In this document: piece after piece, positions 55,356 to 62,985 of the stretch
Layout of the letters: each line of letters opens with the position of its first letter
Position numbering within the stretch: the stretch's first letter is position 1
DNA from: Gluconobacter wancherniae NBRC 103581
GTDB lineage: Bacteria > Pseudomonadota > Alphaproteobacteria > Acetobacterales > Acetobacteraceae
Reading direction: 5' to 3'
Length of the DNA: 64,000 nucleotides
Assembly: GCF_007988885.1 (NCBI RefSeq)
Contig: NZ_BJUZ01000002.1
Span: 62,001-126,000, forward strand
Notes under the pieces: model-generated
What the model was told of the DNA's origin: nothing
The model's input: the letters and a program-made list of their open reading frames with translations, nothing else
Databases searched by the model: none
Position numbers and translations under genes: made by a program

Positions 55356-56330
55356 ATGGCTGACGCGTCGAGTGTTGGGCAGGCGTTGGCGTATGTCTGT
55401 GCTGGAATTATTTATCCGAATGGGCTGAATGCGGCTTCATTGACGGGGCGGCAGACAGTAGTTCGGCGAGGGTGGCTGTTGCCGAGTGATTTGTTCACTG
55501 CGCAGAATATCAGAAATGGAATTGATTTCGTAACGGTTACGCTTTCGTCACATGACAGTCGTGTATGTACTGAGCCTCTCGGCCGACCATGGAGAACGGG
55601 TGAGCAGATTGGCGCGACTGTATCTGTTGGTGTGGAGGGCGATGGCGTTCGTGTTGTATTGCCGTCTGGTATTGCAGCGACGGGTGTTATTGGAATTTGG
55701 AATAGTGCAGTTGGGATTTCGTCATGTGTAGCTTATGCCGCACGTCAGGACGATAATGCGTCCAAAATTGCAGCAGGTCTGGCAGATGTTTTTCCAGGGG
55801 CGGTTGTCGACGGGTCTTTGATCCGTGTTCCAGGTATTCAGCTTAATGGACGTGTGGTTGGTTATGGCCAATCATACCGGATTACGCGACGTCAGGGGCA
55901 GCGTTACAGGGTGTCGATCTGGACGGCTGATGCGACCGTTCGAGAAGCTCTGGGTGGGCAACTGGATGCGGCGCTTGCGGAGTTGAGCTGGCTTGCGACG
56001 CCTGATGGGGGGCAGGCACAGATCATGTTTTGTGGGGTCGAAGACGTCGATACCATGCAGAATCAGGCGCTGTATCGGCGTGATTATCTTTATGAGTTGA
56101 TTTTTGACGCGATCCAAACGCAGTGGTCGCCCGGAATGCTGTCGGGTGGCGGCGAAATTCAGGGAGCAGGCTGGGTGTCGGGTTTTGGGACGAGTGAAGC
56201 CAGTATCGCGCAGCAGTCAGCAACGGAAGCGCTGGAAGCAATGGCGGCAGCGGTGTCGGCTCGACAGGGTGCACAAGCTTACCCTGGACTGAGCGTTGAT
56301 CGTTTTGGAACCGTTATTTCGACAGTTTGA
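55356..56330 (+). CDS. Tail completion protein, uncertain
   Basis: 324 residues. Segments NGIDFVTVTLSSHDSRVCTEPLGRPWRTGEQIG, RITRRQGQRYRVSIWTADATVREALGGQLDAALAELSWLATPDGGQAQIMF and a low-complexity Ala-rich C-terminus. Regions like VREALGGQLDAAL suit a tail-terminator or neck protein, but I do not recognise the family. Followed by a terminator-like hairpin inside the late operon. Confidence 0.5.
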   Translation: MADASSVGQALAYVCAGIIYPNGLNAASLTGRQTVVRRGWLLPSDLFTAQNIRNGIDFVTVTLSSHDSRVCTEPLGRPWRTGEQIGATVSVGVEGDGVRVVLPSGIAATGVIGIWNSAVGISSCVAYAARQDDNASKIAAGLADVFPGAVVDGSLIRVPGIQLNGRVVGYGQSYRITRRQGQRYRVSIWTADATVREALGGQLDAALAELSWLATPDGGQAQIMFCGVEDVDTMQNQALYRRDYLYELIFDAIQTQWSPGMLSGGGEIQGAGWVSGFGTSEASIAQQSATEALEAMAAAVSARQGAQAYPGLSVDRFGTVISTV

Positions 56331-56374
56331 GAATAGTTGAACGTTTCAGCAATTATAAAGAATTTTTTGAAGAA

Positions 56375-56409
56375 AGGCGGCTTGATCCAACAGGATCGGC
56401 TGCCTTTTT
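56375..56409 (+). terminator. Intrinsic-terminator-like hairpin inside the late operon
   Basis: AAAGGCGGC-TT-GATCC / GGATC-G-GCTGCCTTT, an interrupted stem (one G/T pair and a small bulge) with loop AACA, followed by T-run (56404-56409). It lies between the tail-completion gene and the sheath gene. Not expected to be strong enough to end a processive, antiterminated transcript. Confidence 0.65.
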
Positions 56410-56431
56410 CATTTTGGAGAAATGTTGGGGA

Positions 56432-57916
56432 ATGTCTCTGATTTATCAAGCGGGTACGCTGAATACGACGGCACTTACCGTTCCTAATCTTTATGTGCAG
56501 ATCGCCCAGCCGCAGTCTCTGACGCTTGCCGGGAGCTCATCTTCCATCATGGGTATTGTCGGTACTGCTGGTTGGGGGCCGGTGGGAATGCCAATGCCGG
56601 TTGGTAGTGTCGGCGAATATATGTCGTATTTTGGTGCCAAGCAGGACAATGCAACAGATGCAGGTTTGGCAGTAAATATTGCTGCCATGCAGGGAGCATC
56701 GTCTTTTATCGTTGTTCGGGTGACTGATGGTACGGATGTAGCGGCATCTGCTGTTCTGGATGGAGTGACACTCACCGCGGCTCATACTGGAACTGCTGGA
56801 AACGCTCTTACTGTTACGGTTTCGCCTATTGGCTCGGGCTTTGCGCTGGCAGTTTCACACGCGGTGCTGGGCGTCAGCACATATACTGGCGCTGACTGGA
56901 GCACGATTGCCAAGACAGTATCCTCTGATGCTGCTGCATTGGTGAAAATTGTGCTTCCATCAGAAGTTCCGGCGATCGCTGCGGGTTCCGTGACTTTGAG
57001 TGCTGGAACGGATGGTTCTGTCCCAGGGACGCAGGCGTTTATTGGTCAGGATGGTGAAGCCCGGACAGGTATGTATGCTCTGCGTGGACAGGGATGTTCG
57101 GTTGCGACGCTTCATGGACTGACAGATAGTATTTCTTTTGCGTCACAAGCTGCTTTTGGATCTAGCGAAGGGATTTACATGATCCTTTCCGGCCCTGCAG
57201 GTGAGCAGCTTAGCGCTGCAGTGGCTACAAAGAGCGGTATCGGGCTTGATTCTACCGCCGCGAAACTGATGTTTGGTGACTGGCTGTGGTGGAGTGATGA
57301 TACCAACGGCATCATGCTGGTAAGCCCGCAGGCGTTTGCTGCAGGTATTTTGGTGGCACTTTCCCCTGAACAGTCCAGCCTCAACAAGCAACTCTCTGGT
57401 GTGGTGGGAAGTCAGAAAGCCGGGCTTGGAAGTAGTACCGCGGCGTATTCGACAGCAGATCTATCTACGCTGTTTACTGCGGGCATCGATGTTATCTGCA
57501 ATCCTGCGCCAGGGGGAGCTTACTGGGCGGTGCGTTGTGGTCATAACACGTCGTCTCGTTCGGTCGTGAATGGTGACAATTATACGCGACTGACCAATTA
57601 TATTGCTGCCTCTCTTGCGGGGGGCATGGGGACGTATGTGGGCAGTGTTATCAACGACACCTTGTTTGGTGATATCCGTGCGACATTGCTTGGTTTTCTG
57701 TCTTCGTTGCTCTCTCAGGGAATTCTGGGAGTTGTAAACGGCGTCTTGCCGTATAGCGTTGTCTGTGATTCTAGCAATAATTCACAGGCTCGGATTGCCC
57801 TTGGATATGTTCAGGCTGATATTGCGGTCCAGTATCAGGGGATCAATGAAAAATTCATTGTGAATCTGCAAGGGGGTACTTCTGTCAGCGTGTCTACTGC
57901 TCTGGGGAGTGTGTGA
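56432..57916 (+). CDS. Contractile tail sheath protein
   Basis: 494 residues from ATG 56432. Sheath features: SIMGIVGTAGWGPVGMPMPVGSVGEYMSYFG near the N-terminus, a variable middle region (Gly/Thr/Ser-rich), and C-terminal LTNYIAASLAGGMGTYVGSVIN...LGYVQADIAVQYQGINEKFIVNLQGGTSV, the conserved sheath tail. Its presence shows the phage has a contractile tail (myovirus). ORF upstream extension to 56327 is rejected: no ribosome site. Confidence 0.92.
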   Translation: MSLIYQAGTLNTTALTVPNLYVQIAQPQSLTLAGSSSSIMGIVGTAGWGPVGMPMPVGSVGEYMSYFGAKQDNATDAGLAVNIAAMQGASSFIVVRVTDGTDVAASAVLDGVTLTAAHTGTAGNALTVTVSPIGSGFALAVSHAVLGVSTYTGADWSTIAKTVSSDAAALVKIVLPSEVPAIAAGSVTLSAGTDGSVPGTQAFIGQDGEARTGMYALRGQGCSVATLHGLTDSISFASQAAFGSSEGIYMILSGPAGEQLSAAVATKSGIGLDSTAAKLMFGDWLWWSDDTNGIMLVSPQAFAAGILVALSPEQSSLNKQLSGVVGSQKAGLGSSTAAYSTADLSTLFTAGIDVICNPAPGGAYWAVRCGHNTSSRSVVNGDNYTRLTNYIAASLAGGMGTYVGSVINDTLFGDIRATLLGFLSSLLSQGILGVVNGVLPYSVVCDSSNNSQARIALGYVQADIAVQYQGINEKFIVNLQGGTSVSVSTALGSV

Positions 57917-57918
57917 TT

Positions 57919-58344
57919 ATGGCAAATCCGTATAGCATTGGGCGCGATTGCCGGATTACGGTTCTTTGGAACGGTAGTCGAATTGATCTGCGTGATGTGA
58001 CGTCTTTCTCCGCCGCTCAGGAGACCCAGGCTTTAAGAGCCAGTCCGTTAAATGGTGTGCCTGTTGAATTTAATATGCCCAATGGCTGGCGCGGTACTTT
58101 TCAGATTGCACGCGCAAATGCTGCATTGGATAATTTGATTGCGTCTGTTGAGGCGGCGTACTGGAATGCAGGAACTGTTGGAAGTGGCACTATCTATCAA
58201 TATGTGCGCGAGCCGGATGGTACGACGAGTACCTGGGAATATACTAATGTTTCCATGCAGTTGAAGACTGACCCTTGGCAGTCTGACCATATGATTCATC
58301 AGAATGTTGTTTTCTTCGCGTCTACAAGGACCAGAATCTCGTGA
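57919..58344 (+). CDS. Tail tube protein
   Basis: 141 residues from ATG 57919 (a GTG at 57913 overlapping the sheath stop is an alternative). Short beta-rich protein starting ANPYSIGRDCRITVLWNG, with FNMPNGWRGTFQIARANAALDNL, typical of small tube proteins of Mu-like/P2-like myoviruses. Forms the inner tube inside the sheath. Confidence 0.85.
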   Translation: MANPYSIGRDCRITVLWNGSRIDLRDVTSFSAAQETQALRASPLNGVPVEFNMPNGWRGTFQIARANAALDNLIASVEAAYWNAGTVGSGTIYQYVREPDGTTSTWEYTNVSMQLKTDPWQSDHMIHQNVVFFASTRTRIS

Positions 58345-58658
58345 GCGCATTTCCTGATGAAATCATGACGTCCGATGGTCATAAGCTTGCTTTGAGGGAG
58401 ATTGACCCCGCTGACATGCTGGATTTGATCGAAGCTGCGGGATCAGCTGTCAATGGCGCTTCAGCCAGCGCCTGGCTTGGGTATGCTGAGATGATCTGTT
58501 CTGTTTGTGCGATTGATAATGTTCCTGTGCAGATGCCCGTGACTAAAGAAGAGATCCGCGAACTTGGCCGACGGATTGGAAACAAGGGTATTCTAGCGCT
58601 CCAGCCGATTTTTGATGTTGATTCTGATGAAGGCGTGGTGGACACGGCAAAAAACTGA
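58341..58658 (+). CDS. Tail assembly chaperone, short form (G)
   Basis: 105 residues from a GTG start overlapping the tube stop (GTGA). Acidic and helical (LREIDPADMLDLIEAAG, TKEEIRELGRRIGNKG), the usual character of tail assembly chaperones that bind the tape measure. Ends GVVDTAKN-stop directly on the slippery sequence at 58649-58655. Confidence 0.8.
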   Translation: MSAFPDEIMTSDGHKLALREIDPADMLDLIEAAGSAVNGASASAWLGYAEMICSVCAIDNVPVQMPVTKEEIRELGRRIGNKGILALQPIFDVDSDEGVVDTAKN

Positions 58659-58831
58659 GCAGGCACTCTGTTTTTCAGGAGATATTATATCTTCTGGATC
58701 ATGGGGTGCCATGGGAAGTTCTCAGGAAATGGTCGAAGGCTCGACGCATGGCAGCTTGCGTTATTACAGGCGAGCGAGACGGGCATGTTTTTGACTGGAA
58801 TGCCAGACGATATCGGGATGCCCTGCCTTGA
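58341..58831 (+). CDS. Tail assembly chaperone, frameshifted long form (GT)
   Basis: A -1 slip on A AAA AAC (58649-58655) moves into a frame that stays open to 58831 and adds about 58 residues: it starts LSRHSVFQEILYLL, then has DHGVPWEVLRKW and ends RRYRDALP. The sum is about 163 residues. The second frame shows coding character (mixed residues, no stops), as in the G/GT pairs of many phages. It is not a separate gene with its own start. Confidence 0.82.
58649..58655 (+). other. Programmed -1 ribosomal frameshift site
   Basis: A AAA AAC in frame GCA-AAA-AAC, followed at once by the zero-frame stop TGA. A downstream hairpin CAGGAGATA-TTA-TATCTTCTG (58676-58696) could stimulate slippage, though it is 20 bases away, more than the usual 5-9. 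Matches the classical X XXY YYZ rule. Confidence 0.85.
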
Positions 58832-59757
58832 TTCAAAATATAGCGAAGCACTCGTTTATTATGCTTGCGAGAAAAACGAGGCGGTCTTTTTTTCGTAAAA
58901 ATACCAAAAACTCAGGTGTTTTTGTTCCGAGGAAAAAAAAACGTTCAAGCGCTTTAGGTCCGGTTTCTATTTTTGATGAACAGGAGCAAGTGGAAAGGGT
59001 TCGCGGACGTAAAATTTTGTTTTCCAGAAAGGTGAAAAAATTTATTCCTGCGAGGTATGTAGAGCCAAGTGATCGTAAGATGCGCTTAGTCCCTTTTTTT
59101 CAGAAGCAGACTACTATTCCGGTATCTAATTCGGGGGGGGGGCATAAGACACAGAGTGCTGAGGAAAATTCATCCAATTTTTCTAAACATCAAAATTTCC
59201 GAAATAAGACGCCCCTGCTTCGGAAAATAAAAAATGATACTTCATGGCGAAATTCGCACATTTCATCTTCGTTTGCTGTGAAGGAAAATCAAAAAGAGAA
59301 TACGATAAGAAAATCCTTTATGCCCACTCATCAGAAAGGGCTTGGTTTTTCGTTTCCTAGTGTTGGCGCTTGTTTTTTTAAAAAGGCATCTTTTGTTCGA
59401 GTGGATAAGATGAGTCGAAAAAGCTTTTTATCCAGCCATAAAAAATATTCTGATAAAGGCATTGGGCTCGAAAAAAAGAAACAAGGCTTTAATGTTGTAC
59501 CGCCTTTAAATTGTCACTCGGCTAATAATCAAGTGTATCAGGCTGATCATACGTCAAGTTTGCGAAAAGCGACGCAAGCCCAAGAAAGTGTGCATGAATC
59601 ATTGGTTCGGGCATCGCCTCCGGCTTACATGCAAGGGAAATTGGGAGATGTTTTAGCGAGCACCAAAGAAAGTAGGTTACGGGCGCGACGAGTTTCAGGG
59701 GCCTTCGATGAGATCGCACACATGCAATATCCTGGCCGGAGCGTCGGGGCTGGTTGA
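58828..59757 (+). CDS. Short basic protein in the tape-measure position
   Basis: 309 residues if started at TTG 58828, overlapping the long chaperone stop (TTGA); ATG 58861 would give 298. About 61 Lys/Arg against 21 Asp/Glu, many Ser and Asn, no membrane segment and few heptads. Tape-measure proteins usually have 600-2000 residues, coiled coils and hydrophobic stretches; this one has none. It contains A9 (58933-58941) and G10 (59133-59142) runs. GC is lower than its neighbours. Function unknown: a very short tape, an internal virion DNA-binding protein, or a decayed gene. Confidence 0.5.
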   Translation: MIQNIAKHSFIMLARKTRRSFFRKNTKNSGVFVPRKKKRSSALGPVSIFDEQEQVERVRGRKILFSRKVKKFIPARYVEPSDRKMRLVPFFQKQTTIPVSNSGGGHKTQSAEENSSNFSKHQNFRNKTPLLRKIKNDTSWRNSHISSSFAVKENQKENTIRKSFMPTHQKGLGFSFPSVGACFFKKASFVRVDKMSRKSFLSSHKKYSDKGIGLEKKKQGFNVVPPLNCHSANNQVYQADHTSSLRKATQAQESVHESLVRASPPAYMQGKLGDVLASTKESRLRARRVSGAFDEIAHMQYPGRSVGAG

Positions 59758-59771
59758 AGGAGGCTTTGTTT

Positions 59772-60662
59772 GTGGCAACCGGGCTGCTTGACATTGAAAA
59801 TGCCATAGGGGCGATTGGGCATAGTGCTTCTTCTTCTCCTGTTACTCTTGGAAGTCTGGTTCTGACGGGGATAGAGGTTCCTGATCGGCTGCAGGTTGGT
59901 GGGCGGCAAATGCTTGTTGTTCATAGACTTCCTGGAGGTGGAAAAATTATTGATGCCTTGGGCAATGATCCGGGGAGACTGGAACTTCGAGGACGTTTTT
60001 TTGGCCCGGATGCTCAGTCCCGTGCACAGGAAATAGAGCGGCTGCGTATCTCGGGTGAGCAGGTTTCATTTTCTGCTGCAGGACTTTCTCTTCAAGTTTG
60101 GATTGTACAGTTCGTGTACACTTATGAAGCGAAAGGTGCTCTTTGCAGTTATATTCTTACGCTTGAGCGTCCGGCAGAAGGTGAACAAAATGGGGAAAGC
60201 ACGACCTCTCTTTCGGAGTTTTTGGGTGAAGACACGTCTTCTGCTTTGCAAGGATTGAGCGACACAGTTTCTGAGCTATCAACAGGAATTTTTACCGCTG
60301 CAGGGCAGGTTGGAACAATTATTGGGCAGGTTACGCCGCTTGCTACGATGATAGGAGCGGGCAGCGCATTTGCGGGGGTTTCAAATGCTCTTGAGGTGGT
60401 TAATGGTGTGGCGCAGAGTGGAAGTAATTTAGCAAATACTCCTTCTGCATTATCAGGAATTTCTAACAGTCTTGGAATTGCTAAGGCTGGTTTGAATTCT
60501 ATTATTGATCAGTGTTCTTTGAATGTTGATAATATTAACATAACCAATTCTCAGAGCTTTCTCGCTGTTTCTGGGAACGCTGCATTATTGAGTGCCGCAG
60601 TAGATTCTGAAGGTCTGGTTGGGCGAACTCAGGCTGTGCTTGAGGGAGCGAAAAGCATTTAA
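59772..60662 (+). CDS. DNA-circularisation / U-like tail protein
   Basis: 296 residues from GTG 59772, which has a full AAGGAGG 8 bases upstream; TTG 59754 is possible. N-terminal half shows VDRLQVGGRQ-like and LELRGRFFGPDAQSRAQEIERLRISGEQVSFS, as in the Mu-type N-terminal circularisation/tail-tip proteins. The C-terminal half is Gly/Ala/Ser-rich and weakly hydrophobic (GQVGTIIGQVTPLATMIGAGSAFAG), a feature of tape-measure ends. It follows the tape-measure position as usual. Confidence 0.7.
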   Translation: MATGLLDIENAIGAIGHSASSSPVTLGSLVLTGIEVPDRLQVGGRQMLVVHRLPGGGKIIDALGNDPGRLELRGRFFGPDAQSRAQEIERLRISGEQVSFSAAGLSLQVWIVQFVYTYEAKGALCSYILTLERPAEGEQNGESTTSLSEFLGEDTSSALQGLSDTVSELSTGIFTAAGQVGTIIGQVTPLATMIGAGSAFAGVSNALEVVNGVAQSGSNLANTPSALSGISNSLGIAKAGLNSIIDQCSLNVDNINITNSQSFLAVSGNAALLSAAVDSEGLVGRTQAVLEGAKSI

Positions 60663-60687
60663 AAAGCTATTTTTTAATGGGGGGGAG

Positions 60688-60894
60688 ATGCAGGAGATAT
60701 GGATAACTGCAGCCGATGTGTCTCTGTATCATGTCGCTGCACGCTATTTGGGGGATGCTTGTCAGTGGTGGCGAATAGCGGAATTGAATGATCTTGCTGA
60801 CCCTGAACTAGGCTGGATCGGGATGCCGATTAAAATTTCTTTACCCTCAGCGCAGCCATCTGGCTCCATCGGAATTCCTGTGGAGGGCGAGTAA
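60688..60894 (+). CDS. LysM-like tail protein X
   Basis: 68 residues from ATG 60688 with GGGGGGAG upstream. Sequence DVSLYHVAARYLGDACQWWRIAELNDLADPELGWIGMPIKISLP resembles the small LysM-type gpX baseplate protein that joins the tube to the hub. Its stop shares a base with the hub start. Confidence 0.75.
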   Translation: MQEIWITAADVSLYHVAARYLGDACQWWRIAELNDLADPELGWIGMPIKISLPSAQPSGSIGIPVEGE

Positions 60895-61970
60895 TGTCTG
60901 TCAGACGGCCGGAAATTCGTGCTCTGGTGGCTGGGAATGTTATTTCTGGATTTTACGTTAAAAATTTTGAGGTGAATTCCAGCCGTTACGAAGCATGCGA
61001 CGTTGCATCTGTTGTGTTTGCCATTGACACTACAAAAATCGATAATTCTGGCACTCTCTGGTTTGAGCAGGATACAACTGAGAATATCAGTTTTGTGCTT
61101 GAAATGCGTGATGCAGTCGTCGCAGCTTCCGAATGGGAGCGCTTTTTTGATGGTCAGGTTGATCATGTTCAGTATTTTCCTGACAAGGGGTTGCTGGAAA
61201 TTGAATGCCGGGATGCATTGGCTTTTTTAATGGATCTTAGAGTTCAAGATTCATGGATCAATCATACGGGTGAGGAGTTATTGCGGGTTTTGATAGAGGC
61301 GGCGGGTTTGACTGCTCAGATTGATTTTCCCCCTGAATCTGCTTCGATTATGACAGGTCAGTTCTGGCAAATTGAACATAAAAGGCTTTCGCTTCTTTCC
61401 CACCATCGGTTTCAAACCGCCGCAGATGTGGCTTTTATGATCTCCAGGGATGCCGGGTGTGATCTTTATGCAGATGGAAAGACAATCGTCTGTAGCCCAG
61501 TGCTTTCATCCGATGGAAATCAGGCAATTGTTCATGATGTTCGAGGTACTGTGCTTTCTCGATCTTTTGGACGAGACTTGCAGGCGGATAGAGGTTTTGT
61601 CGTGCATGTTGCGTCTTGGGATAGTCGTCAACGCAGTGCGACTGAAATCTATTACGATGGAAATTCATTTTCTTCTACTGGACCACAAGACCAACGTTCG
61701 GTTCATGGGTTTCGTTTGCCAGGTAGACGCCTTGAAGACCTCAAAAGATTTGCAGTGGGAAAATACGCCCGTATCGCCGCGCATGTGCGGTCCGGGTATG
61801 TGAGATTACCGGGGCGATCGGAGTTAAGGCCACGAGATTTCTTGCGGCTTGGGGATGGTTACTGGGAAAATCCTCTTGCGATTGATCAAGTAATCTCTCG
61901 ATTTTCGCTAGAGGAAGGTTTTTTGCAGGAATTGGTTCTGCGAAATAGGGGGGAGGTGCCTGTAGCATGA
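60894..61970 (+). CDS. Baseplate hub protein (gpD / gp27-like)
   Basis: 358 residues. Begins SVRRPEIRALVAGNVISGFYVKNFEVNSSRYEACD, with WERFFDGQVDHVQYFPDKGLLEIECRDALAFLMDL and a C-terminal RLPGRSELRPRDFLRLGDGYWENPLAIDQV, typical of late-control gene D-type hub proteins. Central tail-tip component. Starts on the previous stop (TAATG). Confidence 0.83.
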   Translation: MSVRRPEIRALVAGNVISGFYVKNFEVNSSRYEACDVASVVFAIDTTKIDNSGTLWFEQDTTENISFVLEMRDAVVAASEWERFFDGQVDHVQYFPDKGLLEIECRDALAFLMDLRVQDSWINHTGEELLRVLIEAAGLTAQIDFPPESASIMTGQFWQIEHKRLSLLSHHRFQTAADVAFMISRDAGCDLYADGKTIVCSPVLSSDGNQAIVHDVRGTVLSRSFGRDLQADRGFVVHVASWDSRQRSATEIYYDGNSFSSTGPQDQRSVHGFRLPGRRLEDLKRFAVGKYARIAAHVRSGYVRLPGRSELRPRDFLRLGDGYWENPLAIDQVISRFSLEEGFLQELVLRNRGEVPVA

Positions 61971-62587
61971 ATGATGTTGGTTTTGATGTAGCGTCATTTA
62001 CAAACAGAACTGCACATTCCCTATTTGGTATAGTGTCGGCTGTTGATCCTGTGAATCACGCTGTAAAAGTCCGCATTCAGCCAGATAATCTTGAAACGGG
62101 TTGGATTCCTGATGCGTGCGGTGTGCAGGCGGGGAGTTTACGTGTCTCACACCCTTCATCAGTCGGAACACATGTGGTTTTGCAGCCTGTGGAAGGTGAT
62201 GGGGAGCATTTTGTCGTCACTGGAATCGTGTTTGACACAGTGGTGAAACCGCCTGTGTCTCCTATAACTGGAGTAGTTGCTCAGGCAGGTGAAATGCTGG
62301 TTATGGCCGGTTGTGGAGCTCCTCCATTAGACGGACGGTTGGCGGGTGCACCGACAGATGGTGGCGGTTGGTGGCATATTACGTCGCAGGGTTTTTTTGG
62401 CGGTGCGGGAAATGCGGGCTTTAGCATTGGAAATGATCTGATTCGTCTTTTTTCTGGCGATGTCTCTCTGGAGTTAGGGGCTGGTGGGCTTAAGGTATCT
62501 GGGGGGGACGTAAAAACGGATCTTCATTCTCTGAATGAACATTTTCATCTTGTTGGATCACAGAAAACGGAGGGTCCTACAGGATGA
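61967..62587 (+). CDS. Baseplate spike protein V
   Basis: 206 residues. OB-fold region FGIVSAVDPVNHAVKVRIQPDNLETGWIP followed by Gly-rich beta-helix-type repeats (GGGWWHITSQGFFGGAGNAGFSIGNDL, LELGAGGLKVSGGDVKT) ending in HLVGSQKTEGPTG. This fits the gpV-type membrane-piercing spike. Overlaps hub by 4 bases. Confidence 0.84.
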   Translation: MNDVGFDVASFTNRTAHSLFGIVSAVDPVNHAVKVRIQPDNLETGWIPDACGVQAGSLRVSHPSSVGTHVVLQPVEGDGEHFVVTGIVFDTVVKPPVSPITGVVAQAGEMLVMAGCGAPPLDGRLAGAPTDGGGWWHITSQGFFGGAGNAGFSIGNDLIRLFSGDVSLELGAGGLKVSGGDVKTDLHSLNEHFHLVGSQKTEGPTG

Positions 62588-62943
62588 AAAGCATCTCGCA
62601 TGTGATGGGGGAAGATTTTCCTCTTTTATCGGGAAGCTTAGTTTTGATTGATGGAGCCGAAAAAACGCGACAAAGGTTGCTGCGTCGTCTTCTGACGATA
62701 TCTGGCGATTATATTTGGCAGAATGATTACGGTGCGGGTTTGCCAGCTATGGTTGGGCAAACAATATCCACTGGTGTCATCCAGGAAATAATTACAGCTC
62801 AGGTTCGCCAGGATATTGGAGTCGATGCTGCCCAGCCAGTAACTGTTGCGGTTGTACCTGAAAATTCTGGCGTTTGCACATGCACGATTTCGTATGTCGA
62901 TGCGGAAAGTGGGATGCGGTCGAGTTTGAATTTCTCTTCTTGA
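62584..62943 (+). CDS. Baseplate wedge protein W (gp25-like)
   Basis: 119 residues. LLRRLLTISGDYIWQNDYGAGLPAMVGQT and QVRQDIGVDAA match the gp25/gpW lysozyme-like wedge family of baseplates. Overlaps the spike stop by 4 bases. Confidence 0.82.
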   Translation: MKSISHVMGEDFPLLSGSLVLIDGAEKTRQRLLRRLLTISGDYIWQNDYGAGLPAMVGQTISTGVIQEIITAQVRQDIGVDAAQPVTVAVVPENSGVCTCTISYVDAESGMRSSLNFSS

Positions 62944-62985
62944 TAACAGGACCTGCGCTATCAAGCGCGTTGCCGGGGTAATACG

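Noticed and set aside
58701-58898. 65-codon plus-strand frame after the chaperone
   Set aside because: Overlaps the frameshifted extension and the next gene in a third frame; no ribosome site.
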